A stretch of 64,000 bases of DNA, from contig JAQFVV010006215.1 in assembly GCA_028023455.1 (NCBI GenBank), forward strand, positions 1,252,580 to 1,316,579, given 5' to 3'. A program made the translations under genes and the position numbers. Shown in pieces: positions 48,282-61,231 of this stretch. Within the stretch, counting starts at the first letter, position 1. Each line of letters opens with the position of its first letter. Source of the DNA: Epiperipatus broadwayi. Taxonomy: Eukaryota > Onychophora > Udeonychophora > Euonychophora > Peripatidae. The notes beneath the pieces are model-generated. The model was given only the letters and a program-made list of their open reading frames with translations. It made no database searches and was not told the DNA's origin.

Positions 48282-48560
48282 GGCAGGATGACTCAGTTGG
48301 TTAGAGTGTTACCTTAAAATTCAATGCTCAAAAATCTAAGGATTCAGGTTTAATTCCCATGCTAGTACTGTCACTGGTCAGGCCAGCAACATCTGAAGAA
48401 AAGGGGAGAATAATACCTCTTGAAACATTGTGCATATACTAATCTGTTTGATGTGTTATTATTAACAGTTGAATGTATTTGGATTATTTAAATAAAGTTA
48501 AATTTTTCTAAAGACATTCAATACTCATATTAGATTATGGAAATAGTCCAAACAATAAAT
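48282..48560 (+). mobile_element. tRNA-derived SINE sharing its tail with a PLE
   Basis: Head 48282-48366 is tRNA-like: TGACTCAGTTGGTTAGAG (A box and D-arm) at 48289 and GGTTTAATTCC (B box) at 48348. The body from AGTACTGTCACTGGTCAGGC has a hammerhead-like motif (48393-48426). The tail CATATACTAATCTG, GTTGAATGTATTTGG and CTAAAGACATTCAATA also ends the PLE at 60684-60818 and recurs at 52150 and, inverted, at 59069-59195. Sharing a 3' end with a LINE is how many SINEs recruit reverse transcriptase; here the partner would be a PLE. Confidence 0.75.
48393..48426 (+). ncRNA. hammerhead-like core in SINE/PLE tail
   Basis: CTGAAGA (fits CUGANGA), then stem II AAGGGG with CCTCTT (one G-U), then GAAAC. 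Stems I and III are not clear here. In the copy at 52150, CAACA before the core can pair with TGTTG after GAAA. PLEs are known to carry minimal hammerheads at this place, so I read it as a degenerate member. Confidence 0.45.
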
Positions 48561-49694
48561 ACAATGTGTATTTAAGGTTTCATTTGTTGACTTAAGACAT
48601 TTGTAGATTTGATGGATCATTCTAAATCAGGTCAAATTTTTTGAAAATGTTGCTCATGGATTCTCTATACACTTGTTAAATATTTTTCATTGTCTTCCTT
48701 TTCTTTATCCATTTGCATTAACTCTTCGTTAGTTAATTTCATCATGTCTGTTTACAAAAGCTCATCAATGTTGTCATCAATTTCTTATTGATGTCTTTAT
48801 CCAAAGTATCAACAAAATGCTGCATTGGTTATTGAAGTTCGCACACCTTGAAGGTTATGATGATTCTTTGATCCATATGTTTAAGAAGGGTTGTGTGATG
48901 TTTGGTATTATCTGTTGTTATGGTTCCAAATAAAAATGTATGCAGCTGTAAACTTTTTTTACAAAAATTCAATATTGCTAGAAAAAAAATATTTGGTTTT
49001 ACTATGCAAATGTACAGAAAAATGAACTGAGAAAAGGAGAGTAAATTCATAGTTGACAATTTTTTGTATTCTTCTACAAAATTGTTAATTATTGCTCTGA
49101 AAAAAGAACTCCATACTCAAGTTTCATTTTTTTAAATTCATAGTCTTATATTATTAAAATGAAATTATTTAGAATTAGAAAAGTTATCTTATTAATATGT
49201 CATTAATTGTACTGTTGTGAGGCATAAAGTCATGTTATTTATCAACAATGTAAGAGTAGCTGACTTATAGAAATGCTCATTACCACAATATAATCATGCA
49301 TTTAACTTTGACAAAAGCAAAAATTCTGACATGTTAAAAAAGAAAGAAATATATCTAATGTTTACATATTGTAATAAATTTTAACAACTTTTTATTTTTA
49401 CAATATGTACTATGCAGAACTAAATAAACAGGACTTTATATACAAATATACTAATAAATAAATAAATAATTCTACATTTATACATCTTTTTCTTTATAAA
49501 ACTTGATTTATTACATAAACTATTATTCCATAACATAAAATGTTCCAGCAATGTTTCAATTATATTTTATTATGGTCTTTTTCAAGGCAAAACTATAAAA
49601 TGCAAGCTTAAAGCAAGTTACAAAATTTATAACTTGTTTTGATTATCATAAATGTACCTTTGAAGGTTTTTGCAATGCTATATATTGCAGAAGC
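48561..49694. other. AT-rich spacer
   Basis: Nothing assigned. Confidence 0.4.
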
Positions 49695-49925
49695 TTTTAC
49701 TACATGGTGAAACTGAACTGATTTCAGACCCATATAGCTATCTAGTTTGTTAGGCTGGGTTTGAAGACATTACGTGTCTGATAAATTCACACTTTCAAAC
49801 TGATAGAAACATGTTTGATAAGTGCTGACTTTAGAGTTGGTATTTAGATCTAATTTTTAGTCTCCCAGCCCTTCACTGATGTGAGCCAATGAGCTTGAAA
49901 CCAGCTGGTCTTCCAACAATAGAGA
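49695..49925 (+). repeat. diverged relative of family B
   Basis: ACTGAACTGATTTCAGACCC and CATATAGCTAT parallel 28098-28140 of family B. AAGTGCTGACTTTAG, GATCTAATTTTTAGTC and CACTGATGTGAGCC follow in the order of that unit. A hammerhead-like core sits at 49876-49910. Confidence 0.5.
49876..49910 (+). ncRNA. hammerhead-like motif with core change
   Basis: CTGATGT (last A changed), stem II GAGC/GCTT, GAA, a ten-base palindrome ACCAGCTGGT as stem III, then C giving a GUC triplet. I cannot pair stem I. Likely a decayed relative of the family B ribozyme. Confidence 0.4.
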
Positions 49926-49936
49926 TTTTGTATTCA

Positions 49937-50032
49937 TATATATATATGTTATTATATATATTAGTATATATATATATATATATAGTGATATATATATATA
50001 TATATATAATAACATATATATATATATATGAA
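49937..50032. repeat. AT palindrome
   Basis: ATTCATATATATATATGTTA at the left faces its complement ending in ATGAAT at the right. It is hairpin- or cruciform-forming. Confidence 0.85.
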
Positions 50033-52129
50033 TACAAATATTCCATATTTATCCGATAAATAAAAAATAAGCATATAAAATAATAATACTAATAAATAAA
50101 TACACTATCTATAGTCCTTTTTTAAGGCATAAGAAGTCATATTTTATTATGCATGGTAACCATTTTCTTGAAATGACTTTACATTTTTTTGAATAATACA
50201 GTACATTGTAAGTACAGAAACACGAGTCATTTAAATAAAAATTAAAAGCATGAAACTTTCTCAGTTTATTTGTTTTGCATTTTTGTCATATAAAATTTAT
50301 TATTAATTGCATAATGCATTAAATCATTTCTCCTTTTTTTTTAAAATCAAAAATATGTTTGTGATAATAAACAGTTTTGATTTGGTTAATATTAGCATTC
50401 ATAAAAATTTTAATTTAAAATTGCTCAACTAAATATTTTAACTAATACATAACAGTATACATTTTAAAATTAATTTTTAATAATATACTATCAAAATTTA
50501 TTTTTAGTTTGTACTGAATAAAATTTGAATTTTCTTTTTGATACTAAAATTTCTTAAGTTTGTTGTAATTCCATTATCTTGCACATGTATGAAACAAATT
50601 ATGAGATTATGATTTAAAATCTAGCTAGTAAATATTATTTTTTAATTTAGATTTAGTAATGTTTCATTATATAAAATAGATTATTAATTATATAATTCAT
50701 AAAATTCTTTGACTAGAAAATTTTAATTCAAAATTAGATGTCTGATTGTTTTAGCTAATATAGTATACAATTTAAAATTAATTAATAGTAGTGTAGTATA
50801 GTATATGACCATTGAATAAAATTTATATTTAATTTTTTCAGCACTGTTTTTTTACGTTTTCGATAATGCTTCCTTTGGCTTGGATATCTCTGAAATAGGT
50901 TATGATATTATGATTTAAAATTAAGCAAAATCTATACAGTAAATTTAGTAATTTTGATTGCATAATGTATAAAGTAATTTTTTTCCCAAAATAATTACAT
51001 TTATGGTGACTAAATTTTACAATTACTGTGTGATGGATCATAATTCTTGCCTGCAAGCAAAATGCCATTAATAAGGTTGAGTGAATCCTCAGTTTTTAAG
51101 CTCATGTACCCATTTAAAAATATAATATTAATACGTTTGATTGTTCTACATAATCAAAATAGGATTTTGATTACTAAATAAAGTGGGGTTTTTTTTTTTA
51201 CTTTTGTAGTTGTTAAACTTTACTTTAAATATGTCATTAATTAATGTATTGATTGTCTTGCAAAAACACTAGATGAAAATTAAAGTATTGTACATTAATC
51301 ATATTTTAAGACAATCAAAATACTGTATAATATTTTATATTGTACTATATATATTGAATAAACTCTGTATTGTATATTTTAGGATAAATATCACCATTAT
51401 TTTTTTCAGGTAACATAAAATTATTACCTATGATGTCATTCATCTTATAAGAAAACCACCATTTTAATTCTTTAAAATATAAATAATAAAATTATTTAAA
51501 TAAACTAAATATAATTATGCTAAAAGTGCATTATATGCTTCTACTAAAGATTATTTCTTTGAGGGTATACCAATGTTTCTAGATATTCCAGGGGAGCATT
51601 TATATTAAAGAGTTTGCAAAGCATTGAAATAGATTAATAATCATCTTTATTGTCAAATAAAAATATACACGATTCAGAAAATAAAAATAGATGTGATGTG
51701 ATATATTGTGACATCTCCTTAAACGAAGTCAATAATATCTCAGCAATTATGCCCAGATAAACCTGTTAGCAGAATGAAGATGATTATCTCCATCTAGCTG
51801 TGAAATAATCAAATAAATCCACCACAACAAATCAGTAAACTAAAAAATAGAGTGTATCATGTATTTTTATGCTTTTCAATACTATGTTTGCTAAATGGAA
51901 TTAATATTAATGTCAAATTCACATATCACACTATCAATTATTAAATCATTTAATTATGCAATACAAATTGTTAATTCAGTACATAGTTGATTTCTCATAA
52001 AATCTAAAGCTAGTCTTGCATCAGTACATAGTGTATTAAAATATTATATGTCTAACTAACTTTTTGTCTTACCATACATTCTTCAGTACTGAAAGATATG
52101 TTAAAACATAATAATATGATAGATTATTT
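50033..52129. other. AT-rich stretch, nothing assigned
   Basis: About 2 kb with no gene or known repeat. Confidence 0.45.
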
Positions 52130-52320
52130 TCATCATAACAAGGCAGTAGCAACACCTGAAGAAAAGTGAAGAATAATATTACTCGAAATGTTGTATAATT
52201 AATAACTTATATTGTCTATGAGTGTGTTCTTATTAGAAAGTTGTTTGTATTTGAAAATTTAAATAAAGTTTTAAATTTTTCTATACATTCGACATTTAAT
52301 GATAGAAATAGTCCAATATA
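52130..52320 (+). repeat. PLE/SINE 3' tail, solo copy
   Basis: GGCAGTAGCAACACCTGAAG through GTTGTTTGTATTTG to CATTCGACATTTAATGATAG, matching the tails at 48381-48560 and 60650-60818. It contains CTGAAGA (52156-52162), a weak stem II and GAAATGTTG (52185). Confidence 0.75.
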
Positions 52321-52589
52321 TATATATGCTCTCATCACAAACCTTCATGCAAATAAAAAGTATATTATTTATTTTTAATTCTGTTTTCTTTCTCCAATAA
52401 ACTTCCATTTTGTTTTTAGCAGTTGTTTGAGTTTTAGGCTAAATTTCTTATTGCTTTATTTCTTACATTAACTCTTGTGATTTTAGCAATGCTTTCTTGA
52501 TCTTTGTAATACATTGCCTTAATCACCATTTGTATAATCTCAGCTGTTATATTCTTTAAATTCCTACATCATCTACTATAATGTGAATG

Positions 52590-52640
52590 TAATATTTACT
52601 AAGGCTTTAACCTCGATAATATGCATCTGAAAAATGGTGA
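52590..52640. repeat. partial copy of the hairpin at 53469
   Basis: GTAATATTTACTAAGGCTTT, then ATGCATCTGAAAAAT, parallels 53469-53514. Confidence 0.6.
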
Positions 52641-52689
52641 AGGTAGGGACCTCTACAGGTCTTAGCCACAAGCTTACGCTACTCACTAG

Positions 52690-52925
52690 TAGTATTCAAA
52701 CAGGCAAAACTCACTATATGTATAGCCACACATAGCAAGCTAGAGTAATCAATGGATTCCAGAAGGCTTGTGCATAAAATCCCCATCTAGCACCTACTCA
52801 TCCAATATCCCCAGACTAGTTTCTCTAGCTTGCTATGTGTGGCAATACGTATAGTGAGTTTTGCCTGTTTGAATAACAGTTATAAGCAAGCATATGAAAT
52901 AGTGATCATGTGATGTTTATTTACT
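52690..52925. repeat. family B foldback
   Basis: Arms around CAGGCAAAACTCACTATA face each other with inner TAGCCACACATAGCAAGCTA. The interior holds GGATTCCAGAAGGCTTGTGC and CCCAGACTAGTTTC, the 3' side of the family B hammerhead on the minus strand. It ends with GTGATCATGTGATGTTTA on the right. The 5' side of the ribozyme is missing. Confidence 0.85.
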
Positions 52926-53139
52926 CACTAGTAGAAAATAAAGCTAATGTTATTGCTACTATCTTTAATAATATATTTATATTCTATCAACATTCAATAT
53001 TAATCTTTTAAAACATATATTATTTTGAATATAATGCTCTCTGTAAATGAAACATCAATTTTTTAATGCCTTTAGCCATATTATCTCTAAACTTACATGC
53101 TTGGATGTAAATTACAATAAGTTCTAATTGCACATGCAT

Positions 53140-53350
53140 GTGGTCAATCACATGATCACTATTCTTTATGCTTACAGAAGCTGTTTACACATAGGCTAAA
53201 CTCTCCACACAGTAGCACCACTCATTGCAAGCCAGAGTAATCACTAGATGCAAAAAAGTTTTTGCATAAAATTTCTATGTAGTGCCTACTCATCCAATAT
53301 CCACAGACTAGTTTCTTGCTTGTGGCTTTCATCAGAGAGGAACTTGATCT
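53140..53350 (-). repeat. family B unit with intact hammerhead core
   Basis: Minus-strand unit starting inside the hammerhead at 53350 and ending near ATCACATGATCACT (about 53149). It includes AACTCTCCACACAGTAG near 53199. Unlike other copies it is not paired with an inverted partner. Confidence 0.75.
53292..53350 (-). ncRNA. hammerhead-like motif with canonical core, family B
   Basis: On the minus strand: CTGATGA (53329-53335), a short stem II around GCCACAAGC, GAAAC (53311-53315), stem III ACTAGT and a GUC triplet. TGTGGATATTGGAT then pairs imperfectly with upstream ATCAAGTTCCTCT. The core is canonical but stem I has mismatches. Confidence 0.5.
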
Positions 53351-53468
53351 AAAGGCATTAAAAACAAAAATTGAAAAATTAAAATTTTAAAACATTATAA
53401 TAGATTAGTATTAAAACTAAAAGCTCACATTGATGATGCATAAAAAGAGATTTATTTATATACTTAAT

Positions 53469-53544
53469 GTAATATTTATTAAGGTTAAAATCTTAAGAAT
53501 ATGCGCCTGAAAAATCTTAAGGTTTTAGCCTTAATAAATATTAC
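53469..53544. repeat. 30-bp inverted repeat, 16-nt loop
   Basis: GTAATATTTATTAAGG at 53469 faces CCTTAATAAATATTAC ending at 53544. The loop contains ATATGCGCCTGAAAAA. Confidence 0.9.
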
Positions 53545-54736
<1,192 letters not shown>

Positions 54737-57188
54737 TCAATTCAATTCAATTCAATTCTTTATTTAATGTACATATCAACAGCATTTAGCCAATTATAGA
54801 TTGCACAGTAATTTCATTATCATATACAAATCTAAATAAGCATTAAAAATACAAAAAAAAAATAAAAAATAAAAAAAAATAATACCAATAAAATAGAAAA
54901 ACAATAAAATGCACAAATAATTAAAAGGGCAATATATCAAATGAAATTAAGGATAATATTTTTTTATGAGGACTTTAGTGAATTGTTTAAAATCCAGATT
55001 AAAAACATCATCATTACCAAAATCTTTGTTATAAGTTCTAGGTAAACGAAATAAAGGGGAAAATCTTAATACATCAGATTTACAAATTTTCAGTTCAAAA
55101 ATATTGTGAGTACGAGTATTATAATTCTGTTTCTTAATACCTAAATTAGAAAGCAAATTAGATACAGAAATATTCTGGGAAATAAATTTATGAAAAAGCT
55201 TGAGATCTCTTGTTTTTCGTCTCAGCAGTAAATCAATATAGTGTTCATTACCTAAACTATTCAATTTTGCAAATTTGTCAAAAACAGACTGAATTCTTAT
55301 GATATCTGTACTGTTATGAGGACTCCATATAATTGAACCATACTCCAAGATGGGAAGAACTAAGGATATAAAAAGTTTAATCTTTGTAAATTTATTAAAT
55401 GCTTTTCCATATCTGTAAATAGCTCCTATAATTTTAAGAGATTTATTCACCATAAAATTAATGTGATTATGAAAAGACCCATTATTGGAAAATATTATTC
55501 CTAGATCTTTTTGATGATCATTTGTTATAATTTTAGAATCACCAATATAGTAGGAAAACCTTAAGATTTCAGATTTTCTAGAGTAAGAGACAATGGAGCA
55601 CTTATCCATATTTATATCTATATAATTACATTCACACCAATTCAAGAAATTATCTATATCACTTTGAAGTAAAAAACAGTCATTAGTAGAATAAATATGC
55701 CTAAAAATTTTGCAATCATCTGCATAACATAGAAGATGTGAAAATTTAATGCATGTTTTTAGGTCATCAATGTATACATTAAATAATAAAGGTGCAAGAA
55801 CACTGCCTTGAGGCACCCCAGTGAAGCAATAATATGGTAATGACAATTTATTATTAAACCTCACACAAGACATTCTATCCTTAAGAAAAGAGTTAAACCA
55901 ATTAATTAATAATTTGGAAAAACCTAACCTACAAAGCTTCTGAAGAAGAATTTTATGATTAACTCTATCAAAAGCCCTGGACATGTCAAAATAAACAACA
56001 TCTAACCTAGATTGATTCTCAATTGAATTTGAAATGTGATCAAAAATAGTTAGCAAATTTGTCTCAATGGACCTATTAGGCAAAAATCCATGCTGCTCTG
56101 GTGCCAAAACCTTAGAGACATCCAAGATAATTTTATTATATAAACATCTTTCAAATATTCGAGCAACAGTGTGTAGAATTGAAATAGGCCTATAGTCACT
56201 TACCAAATCTCTAGATCCTTTCTTAAAAATAGGAACAACTTTAGCAATTTTAAGGGATGTAGGAAAAGTACCATTTGCTAAAGAGCAATTAAAAATATGC
56301 AAAAGAGGAGAAGCAATGTATTCAGCACATCCTTTATAAATGAAAGCTGGAATGTTGTCAAGGCCCACACTAGAATGTAATTTAAGCTGCTTAATAGCAA
56401 AAACAACATCAGATTCAATAAATGAATCACATGTTATTCTTTCTTCAACTAGATCATTATTTTCAGTTAAATTAGTAAAAGACTGAGATTGTTTAAAAAG
56501 CTCTGAGAAATAATGAGAAAAATCATCAGTGACTAGATTAGAATTATTACTCTGTAATTTTTTTTTTGTAATACCTAAAACCTTAACCAGAGACCAAAAT
56601 TGCAAAGGATTATCAGAAATATGATTTTCAGTGTTTTGTATAAATTTTTGAAAATCTCTATAATATATAACCTTTGTCAATCTTCTATAATTAATAAAAT
56701 TGTTATAATAATTTAAGTTCTTAGTTTTCCAATATTTACGATGATGAAATGATTTCCTTTTAATAATTTCTTTAAGAGAAACTGAAAACCAGAGAGAAAA
56801 ATGGTTAGTTAAAATTTTTTCCTTAGGAATGTATTTGTCAATTAGTTCACTAAATGATTGTTCAAAAAACTTCATACAGAAATCTCCATCAGATGAAGAA
56901 TACAATTTTTCCCAGTTAAAATTAGATAATTGTAAACAAAGACCCAAATAATTTCCTTTTTTGTAGTTTCTCTTCATAATTTTAAAAGGACAAAGTCTAT
57001 TAAATTTAATATTAATATAAAATTCTAAGGGAGGATGATGCAAATCAATGGAAAAAGGAAGAGAAGTAGTAGTTAAACATTCAATTGTAGGAAAATTACT
57101 AAGAATATAATTCAATGTGTGATCATTAAAATTGGTGTATGGATTAAATTGTTTTAAATTTAACAAATTGCAAAAACAAATCATTCTC

Positions 57189-57189
<1 letters not shown>
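54737..57189 (-). mobile_element. Jockey/CR1-type LINE, 5'-truncated but with an intact RT frame
   Basis: Minus-strand element. The 3' end is a pentamer tail, GAATT repeated four times (54737-54757), running into (ATT)n. The 5' end stops inside the endonuclease and again abuts (ATT)n (57190). So the element is bounded on both sides by the same trinucleotide. Either it inserted into a microsatellite or its tail and neighbours seeded the arrays. Confidence 0.85.

Positions 57190-57190
<1 letters not shown>
54947..57190 (-). CDS. LINE reverse transcriptase, 747 codons, open
   Basis: Starts inside the APE endonuclease: FNDHTLNYILSNF and PFSIDLHHPPLEF correspond to the final SDH-type histidine region. 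The methionine at the start is not the native one. The reverse transcriptase is complete: HSSVGLDNIPAFIYKGCAEY, KVVPIFKKG, VSDYRPISILHTVARIFERC, QHGFLPNRSIETNLL, VVYFDMSRAFDRVNH (catalytic D), GVPQGSVLAPLLFNVYIDDL and LCYADDCKIF (catalytic DD). It continues with LPILEYGSIIWSP and ends LIKKYYP. Motif set and C-terminal layout suit the Jockey/CR1 group common in insects and other animals. The open frame with all catalytic residues implies a recent insertion, though loss of most of the endonuclease makes this copy unable to move on its own. Confidence 0.9.
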
Positions 57191-57441
<251 letters not shown>

Positions 57442-58200
57442 ATGAAACAAACAGTAAATGTATAATACAGTGAGATAAATTCCATACAATAAAAATATCG
57501 AGAGAGGAATTTAAATGCAACAACTAAAAACACTAATAAAATACAAAAAAAAAAGTATAAATATAACAAAATATTAAAAATCACACAGATATTACATTTG
57601 GCAATTCAATCACAGTAGTAAATAATTACAACATAACATACAGTATAAACAAAACAAAAAATAAAAAAAATAAAACTAATGCTTAGCATAATATAACCAT
57701 TGCCATAAATGCTTTTTAAAAATCAAATAACTAGTGTTCATTAAATTCACAGCACAATCTCTTATAAACATATTAAATAATTTAGAACCATTATAACTAA
57801 ATTGCTTCCTACTGGATGTTTTAAAAAAATTAGGTAAAGCTAGCTGATATTTAGTAGATAAACGAGTATTTACAACAGAAGATTTAGTATCCAAATGAAG
57901 TTTCCTACAATAAATATCAAGAATCACTCTATATTTATACAAATGGAAAACGTCTAGTATATTAAACATGGCATAAATATCTTTAACAGATGTGGTATGT
58001 GATTTACCAAAAATGATACACATTGTATAATTCTGTAAAACAGACAAAGTAGTCACAGTATATGAAATAACATAATTTAAAAAGTGTGAACTAGAATAGC
58101 TTTGTAAAGATAAGTTGTTAACCAAAATCTTTACCACAGATAAAAATTTGGGTGAGGTCCTTTGCTTCTTATTTCTCACAGCAGTTACAGTCAAGTTTTG
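57442..58200 (-). pseudogene. CR1/Jockey-type LINE, C-terminal end and 3' tail
   Basis: Minus-strand frame 58194-57676 encodes SSHFLNYVISYTVTTLSVLQ, FGKSHTTSVKDIYAMFNILD, VFHLYKYRVILDIYCRK and SRKQFSYNGSKLFNMFIRDC. This matches the region after the reverse transcriptase of CR1/L2/Jockey elements (L...R..L......S....F..L..L......Y......, then R.SF.Y.G..LWN.LP). The RT itself is missing, so the copy is strongly 5'-truncated. The 3' untranslated part (57675-57442) ends in repeated TAAA next to the (AAT)n array. It is a different family from the LINE at 54947-57190. Confidence 0.75.
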
Positions 58201-59068
58201 AAACTTTAATGATTAAGAATAGCTGCTAATTATTATTTTTTTGCTGACTCAATATTTTTCATTGTAACTTCATATTTATTTATCTTTTCTGTTAAATAAA
58301 TATAAGGCTCCTTACACTTGATTAGCATACAACTAGTTTTCATAGCGATTATTTGGAATTCAAATGTGAACCAAGAAAAACTTGTAATTTCTTTCTACCT
58401 TAAAACAACCTAGGATGTTACTTAAGTCAGCTATCTCATAGAACAATTAGATAGCCATCCAATTATTTATGAGAAAATAATTATTCTAGCTTTCTTACCA
58501 AAAGAGTAGAATAAAGATTTAAAACTGTAAATCCTCATTAATTGACAGTTTGTAATCAAGTGAGGAATATCTTCACTTTTTCATGGAAAGCTGCCAGAGA
58601 CGTATTTTTTTCTGCAATAAGCTATGTAAAGGTTATTTTATTTTATATGTTTGTAGTGAATTTTTTATAAAAATATCTGTTTATATCACTACAATAACTA
58701 AGTAGAGTAGATATTGCAAATATGAATATTATTTTATTAATTTTTCTTTGTACGGAGGAATTTCTCAATCAACATCATTTTAAGGCAGCCATATTATTTT
58801 CTAGTTTGCAGTAAAACTTAGCTATGCTGTCATCTTATATGTATTTTTATTACAATTTGTATTATAAAAAATATTTTGGTTAAAAATATATTTCAATGTT
58901 TTATATTTACCTGTAGATAAAATAAATTTTTATTTTATTCTCAAAAAAAAAATTAAGGTTTTTTATAATGTCATTTTTATATTTTTTTTTTAAAAAAAAG
59001 CAACAATATATACCTGTATTTTCTGGAAAGTTTGTGTAGATGGTGTTTTAGTTGTATTTATATAATGA
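58201..59068. other. AT-rich spacer
   Basis: Nothing assigned. Confidence 0.4.
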
Positions 59069-59195
59069 ACTATTTCCACCATCTAATATAAATATAGAAT
59101 GTCTTTAGAAAAATTTAACATTTATTTAAATATTTCAAATACATTCAACTATTAGTAATAGCACACAGATTAGTATATGCACAATGTTTCAAGAA
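59069..59195 (-). repeat. inverted PLE 3' tail at the 5' side of a PLE
   Basis: Reverse complement of the tail at 60684-60818, through GCATATACTAATCTG and GAATGTATTTGAAATATTT. It abuts the truncated RT directly at about 59198. A 5'-truncated PLE preceded by an inverted tail fragment is a known PLE insertion form. Confidence 0.85.
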
Positions 59196-59197
59196 GG

Positions 59198-60545
59198 ATC
59201 AAATTACATTAAGACCTATTGTTAATTCTAGAAATTTCACCTTGCCAAAATTTGTCAAGATTTCTTCTCAGAATTCTTAGTTCTTTGGCATACATGACCT
59301 AGTCCTTTGCCAGGGATTCTAGGCACTCTGTGGAATTAATCAAGAACATGAAAATTGGAAGAACTGACTTATTAGTAAACTATGGTGTGGAAAGTTTATT
59401 CACAAATGAACTATGTAAAAAAAACATTGGCTATTGTAAGGAAAATATTAAATGTTGATAGCAGCTTACATACCAGAACAGCTCTTCCTATTGATAGCAT
59501 AATGGAACTATTAACATTTTGCATAAAAACAATCTATTTTCAATATAACACAAAATTCTTCCAACAAAGCTATGGGCTCACCATGGTCATCCCTGATTAG
59601 CAATATTTACATGGAAGAACTTGAAACCATAGCCATAAAGTATACTTCACATTCACCTAAAGTTTGGCTTTGGTATGTAGATGATACAGTTGTTGTATGG
59701 TCACATAGTGAAGCACTACTACAAACTTTCTGAAGACACATTAACAACATATCCCCTTCAATTAAATTCACAATAGAATAGAAACAAGAACAAAAATTGG
59801 CATTCTTAGATGTTCTTATGAGAAAACTCCCTCATGGCAAAATCAAAACTACTGTTTACTGAAAACCTGTACATACAGGAAAATACTTAGCATACATCCA
59901 ATCATACCAGAAATATAAAACATGTTGTTATACTATTATTATGGGGCAGAGAAAAAGAAGTTTGTTCAGAAATAAGTGATTTGAAAAAAGAAAAGATCAA
60001 TATAGAACAAACTCTTATGAAAAATTGGTTGTCCATCAGCTGTTATTAAGAAAACCTTATTATTGGTATTGTACTGTATCCATACATACCAAAAATAGCA
60101 AACAAATTAAGGAAAATCTGCAATAAATATAACATCAGAACAGCTTTCCAGAGCTATATTACACTACAAGGAATTCTAACATCTACAAAGCCTAAACTTG
60201 AAATACTGAAAAGAAAAAGCTGCATCTATGAGATACCTTATGAATGTGGAAGAATGTATATTGATGAGACCAGTCATTGCATTGAAAAGTGCTTGCAAGA
60301 ACATAAACTGATGATTAAAAGAAATGTATCTAAGATAGCAGACCATGTGTGTAACAATGAACATATGTTCAATTGGGAAAATACAAAAATATTGGAAAGA
60401 GAAGGAAAAATATAAAAAAGAAAATTTACAGAAGCTGCTCACACGATAATGGCAAACAATCCCATAAGTCAACCTAGTGTGACTATACATAATGTAAGGA
60501 AATCACTAATGAACTTTGCTTTTATGAAAAAGTGGAGAATTCAGG
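59198..60545 (+). pseudogene. Penelope-like element, RT plus GIY-YIG endonuclease, inactive
   Basis: Reads across frames as LRPIVNSRNFTLPKFVK (59207), IGRTDLLVNYGVESLFTN (about 59356), SSLHTRTALPIDSIMELLTF and CIKTIYFQYNTKFFQQSYGL (59463-59585, matching TSLTIDEIMELL.FCLKTTYFQ...FY.Q..G). Then KVWLWYVDDTVVVW (59660; both catalytic aspartates present), LAFLDVLMRKL and TTVYKPVHTGKYL-like (a stop replaces R). The GIY-YIG part is CIYEIPYECGRMYIDETSHC (about 60220), where the YIG glycine and usual cysteine are altered, followed by CLQEHKLMIKRN and ADHVCNNEHMFNWENTKILE. It begins inside the RT at the LRPIV block, so it is 5'-truncated. Stops after GLTMVIPD and elsewhere kill it. A second PLE lineage lies at 41560-43075. 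Confidence 0.85.
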
Positions 60546-60818
60546 AGGAACCTCACAGATAAGTATGTGAATTTTAGAGCATTACCTTAAAATTCAATAT
60601 TCAAAAATCTAAGGGTCCAGGTTCAATTCCCATGCTAGTACTGTTATGGGTCAGGCCAGAAACAACTCAAAAAGAAGAGAGAATACTTCTTGAAATGTGC
60701 ATATACTAACATGTGTGCTATTACTAACACTTGAATGTATTTGGAACATTTAAATAAAGTTATTTTTTCTAAAGACATTCAATACTTATATTAGATGATG
60801 TTAATAGTTCAATATATA
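60546..60818 (+). mobile_element. PLE 3' region containing a tRNA-like segment and shared tail
   Basis: GAGCATTACCTTAAAATTCA (60578) and CCAGGTTCAATTCCCATGCT (60624; B box GGTTCAATTCC) match the SINE head at 48282. The D-arm part is degraded. AGAAGAGAGAATACTTCTTG follows as a worn hammerhead-like stem II, then the common tail to 60818. So the SINE-like sequence is joined to a PLE coding end. Confidence 0.7.
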
Positions 60819-61231
60819 AATATATACCTGTACATTATAATATTGGCATATATATGCACATGTATGCATAAAGGTGATATCTATACATATAGTTAGCTTT
60901 TCTCATTATACCATTATTTATTTTATGTTGCGGGTATTTTTTTAAACTTAACATTTTTTTGCCATATGGAATTCAGTACAGTGATAGAGTGGTGGATTCT
61001 GGAAATTAAGTTTCATGTATTATGACTCCAACTCTGTCACCTTAAATGATCAATCTTCTTTGAATTCCTAAGAAATATATCATTCAATTATTTATTTATT
61101 AAAACTATCATCTTTTATTTTTTATGCACATATATTCCTAAAATGTTAGCAACTATGTAACAGCAAAGAAGTGATTTCAGTTAAAATCATCAAATATGGA
61201 CTTGTCCTCTGGCATTAATAGTGATCACACA
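60819..61231. other. spacer
   Basis: Nothing certain. GAGTGGTGGATTCTGGAAAT to GACTCCAACTCTGTC (60990-61040) has a vague SINE look, without clear A or B boxes. Confidence 0.3.
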
